Source: Puniceibacterium confluentis (lineage in GTDB: Bacteria; Pseudomonadota; Alphaproteobacteria; Rhodobacterales; Rhodobacteraceae). From it: a DNA stretch of 64,000 bases. Of the stretch, positions 51,914-62,632 are shown piece after piece. The notes below the pieces were generated by a model. That model saw only the letters and a program-made list of their open reading frames with translations. It ran no database searches and was not told where the DNA came from. The number at the start of each line of letters is the position of its first letter. The stretch's first letter is position 1. The stretch is from positions 62,001 through 126,000 of the forward strand of contig NZ_VOJI01000007.1 in NCBI RefSeq assembly GCF_007923445.1, read 5' to 3'. The position numbers and the translations under genes are program-made.

Positions 51914-52152
51914 GCCAGACACCGGTGGAAGAAATGAGCTTTGAGCAGGCCATGGCCGAACTCGAACAGGTGGTCGGTCAGCTTGAGCGCGGCGATGTGG
52001 CGCTGGAAGATTCGATCAAGCTCTACGAGCGCGGCGCGGCGCTGAAAAAGCGCTGCGAGGCCAAGCTGAAGGAAGCCGAGGAAAAGGTCGCCGCAATCAC
52101 CCTGGATGGTGATGGCAACCCCAAAGGTGTGACCCCCGTGACCGGCCTCTGA
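51910..52152 (+). CDS. xseB: Exodeoxyribonuclease VII small subunit
   Basis: The 80-residue helical protein has the family core MSFEQAMAELEQVVGQLERGDVALEDSIKLYERGAALKKRCEAKL compressed over residues 9-53. It forms exonuclease VII with XseA, which is not in this window. It has an ATGA overlap with the upstream hydrolase and lies three bases before ispA, the common xseB-ispA-dxs order. Confidence 0.95.
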   Translation: MSQTPVEEMSFEQAMAELEQVVGQLERGDVALEDSIKLYERGAALKKRCEAKLKEAEEKVAAITLDGDGNPKGVTPVTGL

Positions 52153-52155
52153 CAG

Positions 52156-53022
52156 GTGTTCCACCACGACCTGCTGACGGCTGGCACCACGCTTCAGGCC
52201 GGATTCGACCAACTTTTCGCTGATTGGCCCGATCTGCCGGTGGTGCATGGCATGCGCTATGCGACCCGTGGCGGCAAGCGGTTGCGCGGCTTTCTGGTGC
52301 TGGAAACGGCCCGGTTGCACGGGGTCGACCCGGGCCGGGCCCTCTGGCCCGCGCTGGCGATCGAAGCGATCCACGCCTACAGCCTAGTACATGACGACAT
52401 GCCCTGCATGGACAACGATGCGTTGCGGCGGGGCCAGCCGACGGTGCATGTGCAGTGGGACGAAGGCACGGCATTGCTGGTGGGGGACGCGCTGCAGGCG
52501 CTGGGCTTTGAATGGGTCGCGCGAACCGAGGTCGGGCCCGCAGAGGTGCGCGCGGACCTGGCGCTGTCACTGGCGCAGGCCAGCGGCGCGCGGGGCATGG
52601 TGTTGGGCCAGGCGCTGGACATCGCCGCGGAATCCGCGCAGTCACCGCTGAGCCTGCCCGAAATAACCGCCCTCCAGCAGGGCAAGACGGGGGCGCTCTT
52701 TTCCTGGGCGGCCGAGGCAGGGGCGCGACTGGCGCAGGCCGACACCGCTCCGCTGCGGGCCTATGCCCAGGCTTTCGGTCTGGCGTTCCAGATCACCGAC
52801 GACGTGCTCGACGTGACCGGCGATGCGACCCGCGTCGGCAAGGCCGTGGGCAAGGATGCCGCCGCGGGCAAGGCGACCTTTGTCTCGCTGCTGGGACTGG
52901 CGGGCGCCCGGAACCGGGCACAGGAACTGGTGGAAATGGCCTGTGATGCGCTATCTGTGTACCCGGACGGGGCGGAAAACTTGAAGCAGGCGGCGCGCTT
53001 CGCTATCTCCCGCCAAAGCTAG
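52156..53022 (+). CDS. ispA: Farnesyl diphosphate synthase (geranyltranstransferase)
   Basis: The 288-residue trans-prenyltransferase makes farnesyl diphosphate from IPP and DMAPP or GPP. It has the first Asp-rich motif DDMPCMD (80-86), GGKRLR upstream (39-44) and the second Asp-rich motif DDVLD near 212. The GTG start keeps the usual ~30-residue N-terminal helix. The nearest in-frame ATG (codon 33) would remove it. It supplies isoprenoid together with dxs downstream. Confidence 0.94.
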   Translation: MFHHDLLTAGTTLQAGFDQLFADWPDLPVVHGMRYATRGGKRLRGFLVLETARLHGVDPGRALWPALAIEAIHAYSLVHDDMPCMDNDALRRGQPTVHVQWDEGTALLVGDALQALGFEWVARTEVGPAEVRADLALSLAQASGARGMVLGQALDIAAESAQSPLSLPEITALQQGKTGALFSWAAEAGARLAQADTAPLRAYAQAFGLAFQITDDVLDVTGDATRVGKAVGKDAAAGKATFVSLLGLAGARNRAQELVEMACDALSVYPDGAENLKQAARFAISRQS

Positions 53023-53053
53023 GCTCACAGGTCCGCCGCCAGAAGGAGACGCC

Positions 53054-54979
53054 ATGTCGTCGCAACCCAACACACCGCTGCTGGACAAGGTCCACTCTCC
53101 GTCGGACCTGTCGCACCTCTCGGATGGCGATCTGCGGCGGCTGGCGGACGAATTGCGGGCTGAAACCATCGCGGCAGTGTCGGAAACCGGTGGCCATCTG
53201 GGCGCGGGTCTGGGCGTTGTCGAACTGACCGTGGCGCTGCATGCGGTGTTCGACGCCCCGCGCGACAAGATCATCTGGGACGTCAGCCACCAGTGTTATC
53301 CGCACAAGATCCTTACAGGGCGCCGCGACCGGATCCGGACGCTGCGGATGAAAAATGGCCTCAGCGGCTTCACCAAACGGTCGGAATCGCAGTATGACCC
53401 GTTCGGAGCGGCACATTCCTCGACCTCGATTTCCGCCGCCCTGGGGTTCGCCGTCGCGCGCGATCTGGGAGGGGCCTGCGACACCGGCCATGGCGATGCC
53501 ATCGCGGTGATCGGCGACGGCGCCATGTCGGCGGGCATGGCGTATGAGGCAATGAACAACGCAGGCCATCTGAAAAAACGCCTGATCGTGATCCTGAACG
53601 ACAACGAGATGTCAATTGCGCCGCCGGTGGGGGCGATGTCGTCGTACCTCTCGCGGCTCTATGCCGAAGCGCCGTTCCATGACCTCAAGGCCGCCGCCAA
53701 GGGCGCGGTCAGCTTTCTGCCCGAACCCCTCCGCGAAGGCGCCAAGCGCGCCAAGGAGATGCTCAAGGGCATGGCCGTCGGCGGCACCCTGTTCGAACAG
53801 CTCGGCTTTTCCTATCTCGGCCCGATCGACGGCCACGACCTGGACCAGTTGCTGCCGGTGCTGCGCACGGTCAGGGCGCGCGCCACCGGGCCGATCCTGC
53901 TTCATGTGCTGACAAAAAAGGGCAAGGGTTATGCCCCGGCCGAAGCGGCGCTGGACAAGGGCCATGCCACCGCCACCTTCAATGTCCTGACGGGCGAGCA
54001 GAAGAAGGCCGCATCGAACGCGCCGTCCTATACATCGGTCTTCGGCAAGACGCTGGTGGATCTCGCGGCAGACGACCCGCGTATCTGTGCGGTGACGGCG
54101 GCAATGCCCGACGGCACCGGCCTCAACCTCTTTGCCGAACGCTTTCCCAGCCGCTGCTTTGATGTCGGCATCGCGGAACAGCATGGCGTGACCTTTGCGG
54201 CGGGCCTCGCGGCGGGCGGCATGCGGCCGTTCTGCGCGCTCTACTCGACGTTTCTGCAACGTGGTTACGATCAGGTGGTCCATGATGTGGCGATCCAGCG
54301 CCTGCCGGTGCGCTTTGCCATCGACCGGGCCGGGCTGGTCGGAGCCGACGGCGCCACCCATGCGGGCAGCTATGACATCGCCTTTCTGGCGAACCTGCCG
54401 GGGTTTGTCGTGATGGCCGCCGCCGACGAAGCCGAGCTCAAGCATATGATCGCCACCGCCGCGGCGCATGATTCAGGCCCCATCGCGTTCCGCTATCCAC
54501 GCGGCGAGGGCGAAGGTGTCGAACTGCCGGAGCGCGGCACGCTGCTGGAGATCGGCAAGGGGCGCATCGTGCAAGAGGGCGCACGCGTCGCGCTGCTGTC
54601 CTTTGGCACGCGTCTGGGCGAGGTGCGCCGCGCTGCCGAGGCGCTGGCCGCGCGCGGCATCACCCCGACGATTGCCGATGCCCGCTTTGCCAAGCCGCTT
54701 GATCGCGACCTGATCCTGACGCTGGCCCGGACACACGAGGCGCTGATCACCATCGAGGAAGGCGCCATCGGTGGGTTCGGCAGCCATGTGGCACAACTGC
54801 TGGCCGAAGACGGCATCTTTGACACCGGTCTGAAGTACCGCTCGATGGTGCTGCCGGATATCTTCATTGATCAGGCCAGCCCGGCGGACATGTATGCCGT
54901 GGCCGAACTGGGTGCCAGAGACATCGAGGCCAAGGTGCTTGCCACGCTCGGGGTCGCCCAGTTGGGCAAACGCGCCTGA
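53054..54979 (+). CDS. dxs: 1-deoxy-D-xylulose-5-phosphate synthase
   Basis: The 641-residue ThDP enzyme of the MEP isoprenoid pathway condenses pyruvate and glyceraldehyde 3-phosphate. It has [18 protein letters not shown] (ThDP/Mg site), [12 protein letters not shown], the transketolase middle domain with [15 protein letters not shown], and a C-terminal domain. The start at 53054 follows GAAGGAGACGCC. It is the last gene of the run that begins at 50990, closed by the hairpin at 54973. Confidence 0.96.
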   Translation: MSSQPNTPLLDKVHSPSDLSHLSDGDLRRLADELRAETIAAVSETGGHLGAGLGVVELTVALHAVFDAPRDKIIWDVSHQCYPHKILTGRRDRIRTLRMKNGLSGFTKRSESQYDPFGAAHSSTSISAALGFAVARDLGGACDTGHGDAIAVIGDGAMSAGMAYEAMNNAGHLKKRLIVILNDNEMSIAPPVGAMSSYLSRLYAEAPFHDLKAAAKGAVSFLPEPLREGAKRAKEMLKGMAVGGTLFEQLGFSYLGPIDGHDLDQLLPVLRTVRARATGPILLHVLTKKGKGYAPAEAALDKGHATATFNVLTGEQKKAASNAPSYTSVFGKTLVDLAADDPRICAVTAAMPDGTGLNLFAERFPSRCFDVGIAEQHGVTFAAGLAAGGMRPFCALYSTFLQRGYDQVVHDVAIQRLPVRFAIDRAGLVGADGATHAGSYDIAFLANLPGFVVMAAADEAELKHMIATAAAHDSGPIAFRYPRGEGEGVELPERGTLLEIGKGRIVQEGARVALLSFGTRLGEVRRAAEALAARGITPTIADARFAKPLDRDLILTLARTHEALITIEEGAIGGFGSHVAQLLAEDGIFDTGLKYRSMVLPDIFIDQASPADMYAVAELGARDIEAKVLATLGVAQLGKRA

Positions 54980-54992
54980 TCCCGATCAGGCG
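54973..54992. terminator. Hairpin overlapping both convergent stop codons
   Basis: CGCCTGAT and ATCAGGCG form a perfect stem with a four-base loop. The hairpin includes the dxs TGA (54977-54979) and the stop of the convergent SDR gene (54986-54988). It is probably a compact bidirectional terminator. Confidence 0.6.
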
Positions 54993-55843
54993 GTTTCCGC
55001 CTCGAGCAAGGACTGCAAGCCGCTGCGGTAATCGGGGTACAGCAGTTCGACGCCAAGCTCGTTCTTGATCCGGTCGTTCGAGACACGCTTGCTCTCGGCA
55101 TAGAAACTGCGCGCCATGTCCGAGAGCTCGGCCTTGCGGAAATCGACCTTGGGCGGTTCCGGCAGGTTGAGAAGTTCTGCGGCATGGGAAATCACGTCCT
55201 GTGGCGGCGCCGGGTCATTGTCGCAGACGTTGTAGACCGCACCCGGATTGGGCCGCTCGATCGAGGCCGCCAGCACCCGGGCGATATCGTCGACATGGAT
55301 CCGGCTGAACACCTGGCCGCGCTTGATGATCTGGCGTGCCTTGCCGGCGCGCACCTTGGCGAACGGGCCGCGCCCGGGTCCGTAAATCCCGGCCAGCCGG
55401 AAGACATGCAGCGGCAGGCCCGGGATTGCCCCCCAGGCCGCCTCGGCCTCGACGCGCAGCAGACCGCGCTCGGTGCCCGGGGTCAGTGGCGTCGTTTCGT
55501 CCACCCAGGCGCCGTGATGATCGCCGTAGACCCCGGTTGTCGACAGATAACCCGCCCAGTAAAGCTCGGGCGCACGGGCGGTAATGGCATCGCCGATCAG
55601 CCGCAGGCTCGGGTCGCCGGCAGAGTCGGGCCCGGCGGAAATCAGCAGATGGGTCGCCTGCGCCAGTGCGTCGCGAACCGCCCCTGCCTCCCACAGCACC
55701 GGTTCAATTCCGGTTTCGGCCAGGGCGCCCGCGGAGTCGGCGCTGCGGGTGGTCCCGAAGATGCGCCAGCCCTGCGGCAACAGCAGGCGGGACAGGGCAC
55801 GGGCAGAATAGCCGTGACCAAGCGAGAGTAAGGTATGTGTCAT
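54986..55843 (-). CDS. NAD-dependent epimerase/dehydratase family (SDR) protein
   Basis: The 285-residue atypical SDR begins LLSLGHGYSARALSRLL (Rossmann) and has GYLSTTGVYGDHHGAWVDE in the middle, where the active-site Tyr segment is shortened, and RLAGIYGPGRGPF. This is the YeeZ-like group found across alphaproteobacteria. The substrate is unknown. The start at 55843 is the natural one. The frame remains open ~120 codons upstream through a region without protein features. Confidence 0.85.
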   Translation of the reverse strand: MTHTLLSLGHGYSARALSRLLLPQGWRIFGTTRSADSAGALAETGIEPVLWEAGAVRDALAQATHLLISAGPDSAGDPSLRLIGDAITARAPELYWAGYLSTTGVYGDHHGAWVDETTPLTPGTERGLLRVEAEAAWGAIPGLPLHVFRLAGIYGPGRGPFAKVRAGKARQIIKRGQVFSRIHVDDIARVLAASIERPNPGAVYNVCDNDPAPPQDVISHAAELLNLPEPPKVDFRKAELSDMARSFYAESKRVSNDRIKNELGVELLYPDYRSGLQSLLEAETA

Positions 55844-56343
55844 GCGGCGAAAAATGCTCTGAAGACGGGGATTCTGCAAGCCTCGAACCCGACCTGTCGT
55901 GCGACCGATGACCGAATCGCCGTCGCCGCTGCCCGGATCCGGACCTTTGCGGCCGACGCCTCGCCAACTCCGCGATCGGCCGCTGCCCAATTCGTGGGCA
56001 GTCGATGCGTGCCCCCGGCGCCGCCCGGTCCTGTCGACCACACGTCGCGCCGCCGCCGCAGATCCCGGGGATCCGCCGTTGCCATCGCCGCGGTTGCCAC
56101 GGTTCGCGGGCGGCAAAAAGTCTTTTGCCGACAAGACATTTGCCAGCGGGCCGGCGGTTTCGGGGCGCCATCGTATCGCCGCCACTCCGGGCATTTCCGG
56201 GGCCAAAATAGCCCGGAGATCCGGGGGCAGGGCCGCCGAAGGTTGCTCCGGGGGTGGGCAAAGAATGGCTCATCAGAAAAGCTGACGGTGGCAGGACGGC
56301 CGTGACTGTGTAGACCCGAACCGTGGTCAACACCGGAGCAGAG
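55844..56343. other. 500-base GC-rich gap without a recognisable gene
   Basis: The gap lies between the divergent SDR gene and the transglycosylase lipoprotein gene. All frames on both strands are open for long stretches because of high GC, but their translations are low-complexity (Arg, Pro, Ala and Gly rich) and match no family I know. The promoter of the gene at 56344 should lie in its right end. It may be a decayed gene. Confidence 0.5.
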
Positions 56344-56829
56344 ATGCAGTCATATACCCGCCGTGCCCTTCTTGGCACCCTCGTGATGTCGCTGGCCGCC
56401 TGCGCCAGCCGGAATGTTCCCGAGATTTCGACCCGTTCGGCCCCGCTCGAACCGGCGCTTTACCCCAACGAGACGCGGGAACTGCGCAAGCTGATCAACA
56501 CCTACGCCGATCTCTACGGTGTGCCGCGTCCGCTGGTGCACCGGGTGGTGATCCGCGAGAGCACCCACCGCCCCGGCGCCCGCAATGGCCCGTACTACGG
56601 CCTGATGCAGATCCTGCCCGCCACCGCGCGCGGCATGGGCCACCGCGGCAAGGCGTCGGAGCTTCTGGACGCAGAGACCAACCTGAAGTTCGCGGTGAAG
56701 TATCTGCGCGGTGCCTGGCTGCTGGCGAACGGCAGCTATGATACCGCGGTCAAGTGGTACTCCCAGGGGTATTACTACGAGGCCAAGCGCCGCGGCATGC
56801 TGGTCGAAACCGGCCTGCGCAGCGGCTGA
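56344..56829 (+). CDS. Lytic transglycosylase domain lipoprotein (SLT type)
   Basis: The 161-residue small lipoprotein has a signal with lipobox near residues 16-20 (SLAAC, Cys20), and a compact transglycosylase domain with the catalytic Glu in VIRESTHRPGARNG, then YYGLMQILPATARGMG and AVKYLRGAW. It would cleave peptidoglycan at the periplasmic face. GGAG lies five bases before the ATG. At this length the domain is minimal, with no accessory modules. Confidence 0.87.
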   Translation: MQSYTRRALLGTLVMSLAACASRNVPEISTRSAPLEPALYPNETRELRKLINTYADLYGVPRPLVHRVVIRESTHRPGARNGPYYGLMQILPATARGMGHRGKASELLDAETNLKFAVKYLRGAWLLANGSYDTAVKWYSQGYYYEAKRRGMLVETGLRSG

Positions 56830-56871
56830 TCCTGTGCAGTCCGATGCCCCGCCCCGGGCTATCGGGCGGGG

Positions 56872-57627
56872 TCACTGGGCATAGTCCGATCCTTCGCCGT
56901 CCAGGATTGCCTTGAGTTCCGCAAGGTGGCGGACGTCCTGCTCGGGATAGCTCTCCAGTTCGCGCGCTGTCTTTTCCGCGATTTCGTCACTCAGCACCTT
57001 GAGCGGCCGACCGGTCTGCAACGCCCGGATATAGGTTTCAGCCGCGCGTTCGAAATAGTACAGCCGGTTGAAGGTTTCGGCCACGGTGTCGCCGATCACC
57101 ATGACGCCGTGGTTGCCCATCACCATCACCTTTTGCCTGGGATCGGTGAACAGCTGCGCACAGCGGATGCCCTCGTCTTCGAACGCCAGACCGCCATAGG
57201 CGCCGTCATAGGCGATGCGGTTGTAAAACGTCGCACAGTTCTGATCAATCGGCGGCAGCGTCGGGTCGGCAAGGCAGGCGAGCACCGTGGCATGGATCGA
57301 ATGCACGTGCATGGCACAGCGGGCATGGGCACAATGGCGGTGCAGCCCGCCGTGCAGACCCCAGGCGGTGGGGTCGGGCGCGTCGGGGCCGGACAGGGTG
57401 TCGGGGTCGTTGGCGTCAACCAGCAACAGGTCCGACGCCTTGATCCGGGAAAAATGTTTCTGGTTCGGGTTCATCAGGAACCTGGTGCCGTCATCATTGA
57501 CTGACAGCGAAAAGTGGTTGGCCACCCCTTCGTGCATGTTGAGCCGTGCGGTCCAGCGGAAGGCGGCGGCGAGGTCCACGCGCTCGGCCCAGTGGTCCAT
57601 GTTGGGTTTGAGATGTGTGACAGACAT
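56872..57627 (-). CDS. Class II aldolase/adducin family protein
   Basis: The 251-residue zinc-dependent aldolase/decarboxylase-fold protein has metal His residues in HCAHARCAMHVHSIHAT, a conserved VMGNHGVMVIGDTVAETFNRLYYFERAAETYIRA segment, and NHFS near the N-terminus. It lacks features that would tell fuculose- from ribulose-phosphate aldolases, so the substrate is open. The start at 57627 follows GGAGACCCCACC. It is divergent from amn. Confidence 0.88.
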   Translation of the reverse strand: MSVTHLKPNMDHWAERVDLAAAFRWTARLNMHEGVANHFSLSVNDDGTRFLMNPNQKHFSRIKASDLLLVDANDPDTLSGPDAPDPTAWGLHGGLHRHCAHARCAMHVHSIHATVLACLADPTLPPIDQNCATFYNRIAYDGAYGGLAFEDEGIRCAQLFTDPRQKVMVMGNHGVMVIGDTVAETFNRLYYFERAAETYIRALQTGRPLKVLSDEIAEKTARELESYPEQDVRHLAELKAILDGEGSDYAQ

Positions 57628-57773
57628 GGTGGGGTCTCCTGTAATCCAGCCGTGGCAAGTCTGCTGTGCCGCGGAGGGAAAGGCCAGAGAGGGTGCACCG
57701 GGGGCCGACTGCCGCGCTTGCGCCACTGACGCGATGATGTCACCTTGCCGCGAAATTATGCAACGAGGCGCGG

Positions 57774-59258
57774 ATGCAGGATCAGTCAGTCACACTCGAC
57801 ATCGTTACGCCGGAGATGTCTCCACCCGAGATGTTCGACGATGCGACAGCCGCTGTCGACCGCCTGTGCGCGCTCTACGAGTCCGCCGTCGGTTTTCTGT
57901 GTGACCGCTTTGACAAGGCGATGGCCGAGGGCCACCCCGGCGTGCGTTACCGCGCCTATTATCCCGAATTGCGGATCACCACCGCGTCGTTTGCCAAAGT
58001 CGACAGTCGGCTGAGTTTTGGCCATGTCTCCGCGCCCGGCACCCACGCCACCAGCGTCACGCGCCCGGACCTGTTTCGCAAGTACCTGTGCCAGCAGATC
58101 GGCCTGTTGCTCGCCAATCACGGGGTGCCGGTTCAGGTCGGGCTGTCGGATACCCCGATGCCGGTGCATTTTGCGGTGGCCACCCGGGCCGGCGTGACCG
58201 TGCCGCAGGAAGGTGCGGCGCAGTTCACCCTGCGGGATGTGTTCGACGTGCCGGACCTTGCCACGACCAACGACGACATCGTCAACGGCCTGGCCAAACC
58301 CGCCGCCGACGGCGCCGAGGCGCTGGCGCCGTTCACCGCGCAGCGCGTCGACTATTCGCTGGCGCGGCTGGCCCATTACACCGCGACCGACCCCGAGCAT
58401 TTCCAGAACCACGTGCTGTTCACAAACTACCAGTTCTACGTGAGCGAGTTCGAGGCCTATGGGCGCGCCATGCTGGCCGACCCGGACAGCGGCTACATCA
58501 GCTTTGTCTCTACCGACAACGCCGAGATCACCGGCCCGGATCAGGCCATCGCGTCCAGCGGGAAGATGCCGCAGATGCCGACCTATCACCTCAAGCGGGC
58601 GGATGGATCGGGCATTACCCTGGTCAACATCGGGGTCGGGCCCAGCAACGCCAAGACCGCGACCGACCACATCGCCGTGCTGCGCCCACATGCCTGGCTG
58701 ATGGTCGGTCACTGCGCCGGACTGCGCAATTCGCAAAGTCTGGGCGATTTTGTTCTGGCGCATGCCTATCTGCGCGAAGACCGGGTGCTGGACGATGATC
58801 TGCCGGTCTGGGTGCCGATCCCGGCGCTGGCGGAAATCCAGATCGCGCTGGAACGCGCGGTGGCCGAGGAAACCCAATTGGAAGGCTACGATCTCAAGCG
58901 GATCATGCGCACCGGCACCGTCGCGAGTGTGGACAACCGCAATTGGGAGTTGCGCGACAAACGGGGCCCGGTGCAGCGTCTGTCGCAGTCACGGGCCGTG
59001 GCGCTGGACATGGAATCCGCCACCATCGCCGCCAACGGGTTCCGGTTCCGGGTGCCCTACGGCACGCTGCTCTGTGTCAGTGACAAGCCGCTGCACGGCG
59101 AGTTGAAGCTGCCCGGCATGGCGTCCGATTTCTACCGGACGCAGGTGGCCCGGCATCTGATGATCGGCATCCGCGCGATGGAGCAGTTGCGCGACATGCC
59201 GCTGGAGCGGATCCACAGCCGGAAATTGCGTAGCTTTGATGAGACAGCTTTCCTGTGA
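57774..59258 (+). CDS. amn: AMP nucleosidase
   Basis: The 494-residue enzyme splits AMP to adenine and ribose 5-phosphate (E. coli Amn is of similar length). The N-terminal regulatory domain (YRAYYPELRITTAS) is followed by a nucleoside-phosphorylase-like catalytic domain with VNIGVGPSNAKTATDHIAVLRP, VGHCAGLRNSQSLGDFVLAHAYLR and ALDMESATIAANGFRFRVPYGTLLCVSDKPLHGELK. Expression from its own promoter is likely because the upstream gene is divergent. Confidence 0.94.
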   Translation: MQDQSVTLDIVTPEMSPPEMFDDATAAVDRLCALYESAVGFLCDRFDKAMAEGHPGVRYRAYYPELRITTASFAKVDSRLSFGHVSAPGTHATSVTRPDLFRKYLCQQIGLLLANHGVPVQVGLSDTPMPVHFAVATRAGVTVPQEGAAQFTLRDVFDVPDLATTNDDIVNGLAKPAADGAEALAPFTAQRVDYSLARLAHYTATDPEHFQNHVLFTNYQFYVSEFEAYGRAMLADPDSGYISFVSTDNAEITGPDQAIASSGKMPQMPTYHLKRADGSGITLVNIGVGPSNAKTATDHIAVLRPHAWLMVGHCAGLRNSQSLGDFVLAHAYLREDRVLDDDLPVWVPIPALAEIQIALERAVAEETQLEGYDLKRIMRTGTVASVDNRNWELRDKRGPVQRLSQSRAVALDMESATIAANGFRFRVPYGTLLCVSDKPLHGELKLPGMASDFYRTQVARHLMIGIRAMEQLRDMPLERIHSRKLRSFDETAFL

Positions 59259-59289
59259 CCCTGGGGAAAGCACCGCTATATGCGCGTTT

Positions 59290-59360
59290 TTCCCTTGCAA
59301 ATATACACTAACCGTTGTGTTTGATTGCTACATACGGTTTAGTTCACCGAATGAGGCCCT
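59290..59360 (+). promoter_or_regulatory. AT-rich probable promoter of the HU-like gene
   Basis: This is the most A+T-rich stretch in its neighbourhood. It contains TTGTGT and TTTAGT separated by 17 bases, as possible -35/-10 boxes ahead of the start at 59390. The assignment is by eye and weak. Confidence 0.3.
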
Positions 59361-59389
59361 AGGAGATGGGCAGAGAAGGAGACCATGAA

Positions 59390-59677
59390 ATGGCGAAACC
59401 AATGACCAAGACGCAACTTGTGGCAGCTCTGGCCGAAGAAATGGGCAGCGACAAGAAAGCGGCAGGCGCGGCGCTGGACGCGGTTTGCAACCTGATCACC
59501 AAGGAAGTGGCCGACGGCGGTGCCGTGACTCTTCCCGGTGTGGGCAAGATCTACTGCCGCGAACGTCCCGAGCGGATGGTACGCAACCCCGCCACTGGCG
59601 AGCAGTTCAAGAAAGAGGCCGACAAGGTGGTGAAGATGACCATCGCGAAAGCCTTGAAAGACAGTGTGAACGGCTAA
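59390..59677 (+). CDS. HU-family DNA-binding protein
   Basis: The 95-residue nucleoid protein has the HU/IHF fold: MTKTQLVAALAEEMGSDKKAAGAALDAV (helices), VTLPGVGKIYCRERPERMVRNPATGEQ (arm region with RNPATGE) and the C-terminal VVKMTIAKALKDSV. A Cys in the arm base and GVGKIY in place of the more usual GFGxF are slight deviations. The start at 59390 has AGGAGA eight bases upstream. A single-gene unit closed by a strong terminator. Confidence 0.93.
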   Translation: MAKPMTKTQLVAALAEEMGSDKKAAGAALDAVCNLITKEVADGGAVTLPGVGKIYCRERPERMVRNPATGEQFKKEADKVVKMTIAKALKDSVNG

Positions 59678-59701
59678 CGTCGCGGATTACCGAGTTTTCA
59701 G

Positions 59702-59729
59702 AAGGGTCGCCAGATGGCGGCCCTTTTTT
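59702..59729 (+). terminator. Rho-independent terminator of the HU-like gene
   Basis: AAGGGTCGCC and GGCGGCCCTT form a stem with one G-T pair and a four-base loop, followed by a run of Ts (59724-59729). It lies 25 bases after the HU-like stop. Confidence 0.88.
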
Positions 59730-59870
59730 GTGGCGCTGTCGACGGCATGTTCCTGTCAGCAACCGGACCCGAATTCCCTCCGGGCCCGATTGGCGCGGGT
59801 TCCGGTCGCGCGCTGTGCGCCGGACCCGCGTTCTGCGTGGACCGTCGGCACAACCCGCGGCCACCGGACA

Positions 59871-61172
59871 TCACAGATACCGGTTCACCAGATTCTCCAG
59901 CCGTTCCTGACGGCCTGAGCGGGGCTGCGGGTTGATGTCCTCTGCCAGCACACGGTCGGTGATGCTGTCCAGGGTGCCGGCCAGCATGTCGCGGGCCCGG
60001 GGCGTGTCCCAACCCGCATAGCGGGCGTCGCGCGCCGCTTCCAGCTTGCCGTCCTGCAACATTGCGGCGGCGGCCCTGAGCCCGGCGGCACAGGCGTCCA
60101 TGCCGCCCACATGTGCCAGAATGAGATCCTCGGGGTCCAGAGACTGGCGCCGCAGTTTGGCATCGAAATTGGTGCCACCGGTGGTGAACCCGCCTGCGCG
60201 CAGGACTTCGTAATAGGCCAGCGTCATCTCGGGGATGTTGTTGGGAAACTGGTCGGTGTCCCAGCCGGACTGGTAATCGTTGCGGTTCATGTCGATGGAA
60301 CCGAAGATGCCCAGAGACCGGGCCATGGCCAGTTCGTGTTCGAAGGAATGGCCCGCAAGGATGGCGTGCCCCTGTTCGATGTTCATCTTCACTTCCTGCT
60401 CGAGACCGAACTCTTTCAGGAACCCGTAAACCGTGGCGACATCATAGTCGTACTGATGCTTGGTCGGCTCCTGTGGTTTGGGTTCGATCAGGATCGGACC
60501 GTCAAAGCCGATCTTGTGCTTGTACTCGACCACCATGTGCAGGAACCGGCCCGCCTGGGCCCGTTCGCGGGAAAGGTCGGTGTTGAGCAGCGTTTCATAG
60601 CCTTCACGCCCGCCCCACAGGACATAGTTCGCGCCGCCTAGCTGCTTGGTCGCATCCAGACAGGTTTTGACCGTCGCTGCGGAAAACGCAAAGACATCCG
60701 GGTCGGGGTTGGTGGCCGCGCCCGACATGAAGCGGCGGTTCGAGAACAGATTGGCCGTGCCCCAGAGCAGCTTGACGCCGGTGTCTGCCTGCTTTTCCTC
60801 GAAATAATCGACGATCTCGCGCAGATTGCGGGTGTTTTCGGCGAAATTGGCGCCTTCGGGGCGGACATCCGCATCGTGGAAGCAGTAGAACGGCACGTCG
60901 AGAATCTGGAACATCTCAAAGGCGACATCCGCTTTCAGCCGGGCCAGCGCCATGGTGTCTCCGAACCAGGGCCGATCGAAGGTCTGTCCGCCGAAAGGAT
61001 CGCCCCCGGGCCAGGCAAAACTGTGCCAGTAGGCCGCAGAAAAACGCAGATGGTCCTTCAGGCTCTTGCCCAGGATCATTTCGTCCGGGTTGTAGTGGCG
61101 AAAGGCAAAGTCGTTGTCGCTGTCGGGGCCTTCGAAAGTGATCTTCGGAATGTCCCGGAAAAATTCGCTCAT
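59871..61172 (-). CDS. xylA: Xylose isomerase
   Basis: The 433-residue TIM-barrel enzyme converts D-xylose to D-xylulose. It has [12 protein letters not shown] (His99, Asp102), [16 protein letters not shown], the metal-site Glu in [34 protein letters not shown], and [15 protein letters not shown]. It ends the minus-strand unit permease-ATPase-xylB-xylA, 11 bases after xylB. Confidence 0.96.
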   Translation of the reverse strand: MSEFFRDIPKITFEGPDSDNDFAFRHYNPDEMILGKSLKDHLRFSAAYWHSFAWPGGDPFGGQTFDRPWFGDTMALARLKADVAFEMFQILDVPFYCFHDADVRPEGANFAENTRNLREIVDYFEEKQADTGVKLLWGTANLFSNRRFMSGAATNPDPDVFAFSAATVKTCLDATKQLGGANYVLWGGREGYETLLNTDLSRERAQAGRFLHMVVEYKHKIGFDGPILIEPKPQEPTKHQYDYDVATVYGFLKEFGLEQEVKMNIEQGHAILAGHSFEHELAMARSLGIFGSIDMNRNDYQSGWDTDQFPNNIPEMTLAYYEVLRAGGFTTGGTNFDAKLRRQSLDPEDLILAHVGGMDACAAGLRAAAAMLQDGKLEAARDARYAGWDTPRARDMLAGTLDSITDRVLAEDINPQPRSGRQERLENLVNRYL

Positions 61173-61183
61173 GTCGGTTTCCT

Positions 61184-62632
61184 TCAGGTCAGGCCCTTCA
61201 GGGCCGAATAGCTGGCGCGGTACCGGGCATGTGCCTCGGCAAAATCCGGAGTCAGGGCAATGTCCGGGTCGATGCTGCGGGCAATCGGCGGAGCGGTGGC
61301 GATCTCGGCTCCGGCGCCGGTCGCCGCCATCATGCCCAGCCGCGCCGCCCCGAAGGCGCCGCCGAAATCACCCGAGACCGGCAGGTCGATCGGCATGCCC
61401 AGAGAGGTTGCAATCGCCTTGACCCAGTAGTCGGACCGGGTGCCGCCGCCGACGCCGATCAGTCGGGTGATCGCGGTGCCGGTCCCGCTGAGCGCGTCAA
61501 AGCTGTCGCGAAAGGCGTGGGTGACGCCCTCCAGCACCGCGCGGGTCAGGGCGGCGGTGTCGTTGCCGTGATCCAGATGCAGGAACGCGCCGCGGATCCG
61601 TGCGTCGTTGTGCGGCGTCCTCTCGCCGCCCAGATACGGCAGGAACAGGGTGCGTCCCGGGGGCTGCAACGGGCCAAGGTCCGCCGTCAGGGCGTCAGGT
61701 TTCTGTCCGATGGACCCGGCGAACCAGTTCAATGCGTCTGCGGCGGCAAGGATGACACCCATCTGGTGCCAGGTGCCGGGCAGGGCGTGGCAAAAGGTGT
61801 GCACTGCACTGGCGGCATCGGGCTGATAGGCGGCAGACGCGGCAAACAGCACCCCCGACGTGCCGAGCGAGACAAAGGCTTCGCCCGGTTTCACCACCCC
61901 GACACCCACCGCGCTGGCGGCATTGTCACCGCCGCCACCGGCAATCACGACCCCCCTGGGCAGACCCCACCGGTCGGCCAGCGTATCGCGCAACGTGCCG
62001 GAAACCGCGGATCCTTCGACCAGCCGCGGCATGTGTTCACGCCCGAGTCCCGTGGCCCCGAGCAGCGCGTCGGACCAGTCGCGGTTGCCGGTATCGAGCC
62101 AGCTGGTGCCCGCGGCGTCCGACATGTCCGCGACGTGTTCGCCACTCAGCCAAAGCCGCAGATAGTCCTTTGGCAACAACACCTTGGTGACCCGGGCGAA
62201 CACCGCGGGTTCGTTCCTGCGGACCCAGACCAGCTTGGGCGCGGTGAAGCCGGGAAACACGATGTTCCCGGTCAGCGCCCGGAACCGCGGGTCCGAGTCC
62301 AGTGTTGCAGCCTCATCCGCCGCGCGGGTGTCGTTCCACAGGATGCATGGCCGCAGAACCGCATCGTCGGCCCCCAGCAGGGTCGCGCCGTGCATATGGC
62401 CCGACAGTCCGATACCCCGCACGGCGTTCAGTGCCACCCGGGAGGCCAATTCCCGCAGTACCGCATCTGCTGCGGTCAGCCAGCTTGCCGGGTCCTGCTC
62501 TGACCAGCCGTCGTGCGGGCGCTGCACACTCAGCGGCGCCGTCGCCTCGGCGAGGATGGCCTGATCGCCATCCATCACCACAGCCTTGAGCGACGACGTG
62601 CCCAGATCCAGCCCGATAAACTGTCCGCTCAT
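61184..62632 (-). CDS. xylB: Xylulokinase
   Basis: The 482-residue FGGY-family kinase phosphorylates D-xylulose with ATP. It has [16 protein letters not shown] (7-22, phosphate 1), [12 protein letters not shown] with the catalytic region, [11 protein letters not shown] and [20 protein letters not shown] (adenosine site). The start overlaps the stop of the ABC ATPase gene by four bases. Confidence 0.95.
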   Translation of the reverse strand: MSGQFIGLDLGTSSLKAVVMDGDQAILAEATAPLSVQRPHDGWSEQDPASWLTAADAVLRELASRVALNAVRGIGLSGHMHGATLLGADDAVLRPCILWNDTRAADEAATLDSDPRFRALTGNIVFPGFTAPKLVWVRRNEPAVFARVTKVLLPKDYLRLWLSGEHVADMSDAAGTSWLDTGNRDWSDALLGATGLGREHMPRLVEGSAVSGTLRDTLADRWGLPRGVVIAGGGGDNAASAVGVGVVKPGEAFVSLGTSGVLFAASAAYQPDAASAVHTFCHALPGTWHQMGVILAAADALNWFAGSIGQKPDALTADLGPLQPPGRTLFLPYLGGERTPHNDARIRGAFLHLDHGNDTAALTRAVLEGVTHAFRDSFDALSGTGTAITRLIGVGGGTRSDYWVKAIATSLGMPIDLPVSGDFGGAFGAARLGMMAATGAGAEIATAPPIARSIDPDIALTPDFAEAHARYRASYSALKGLT

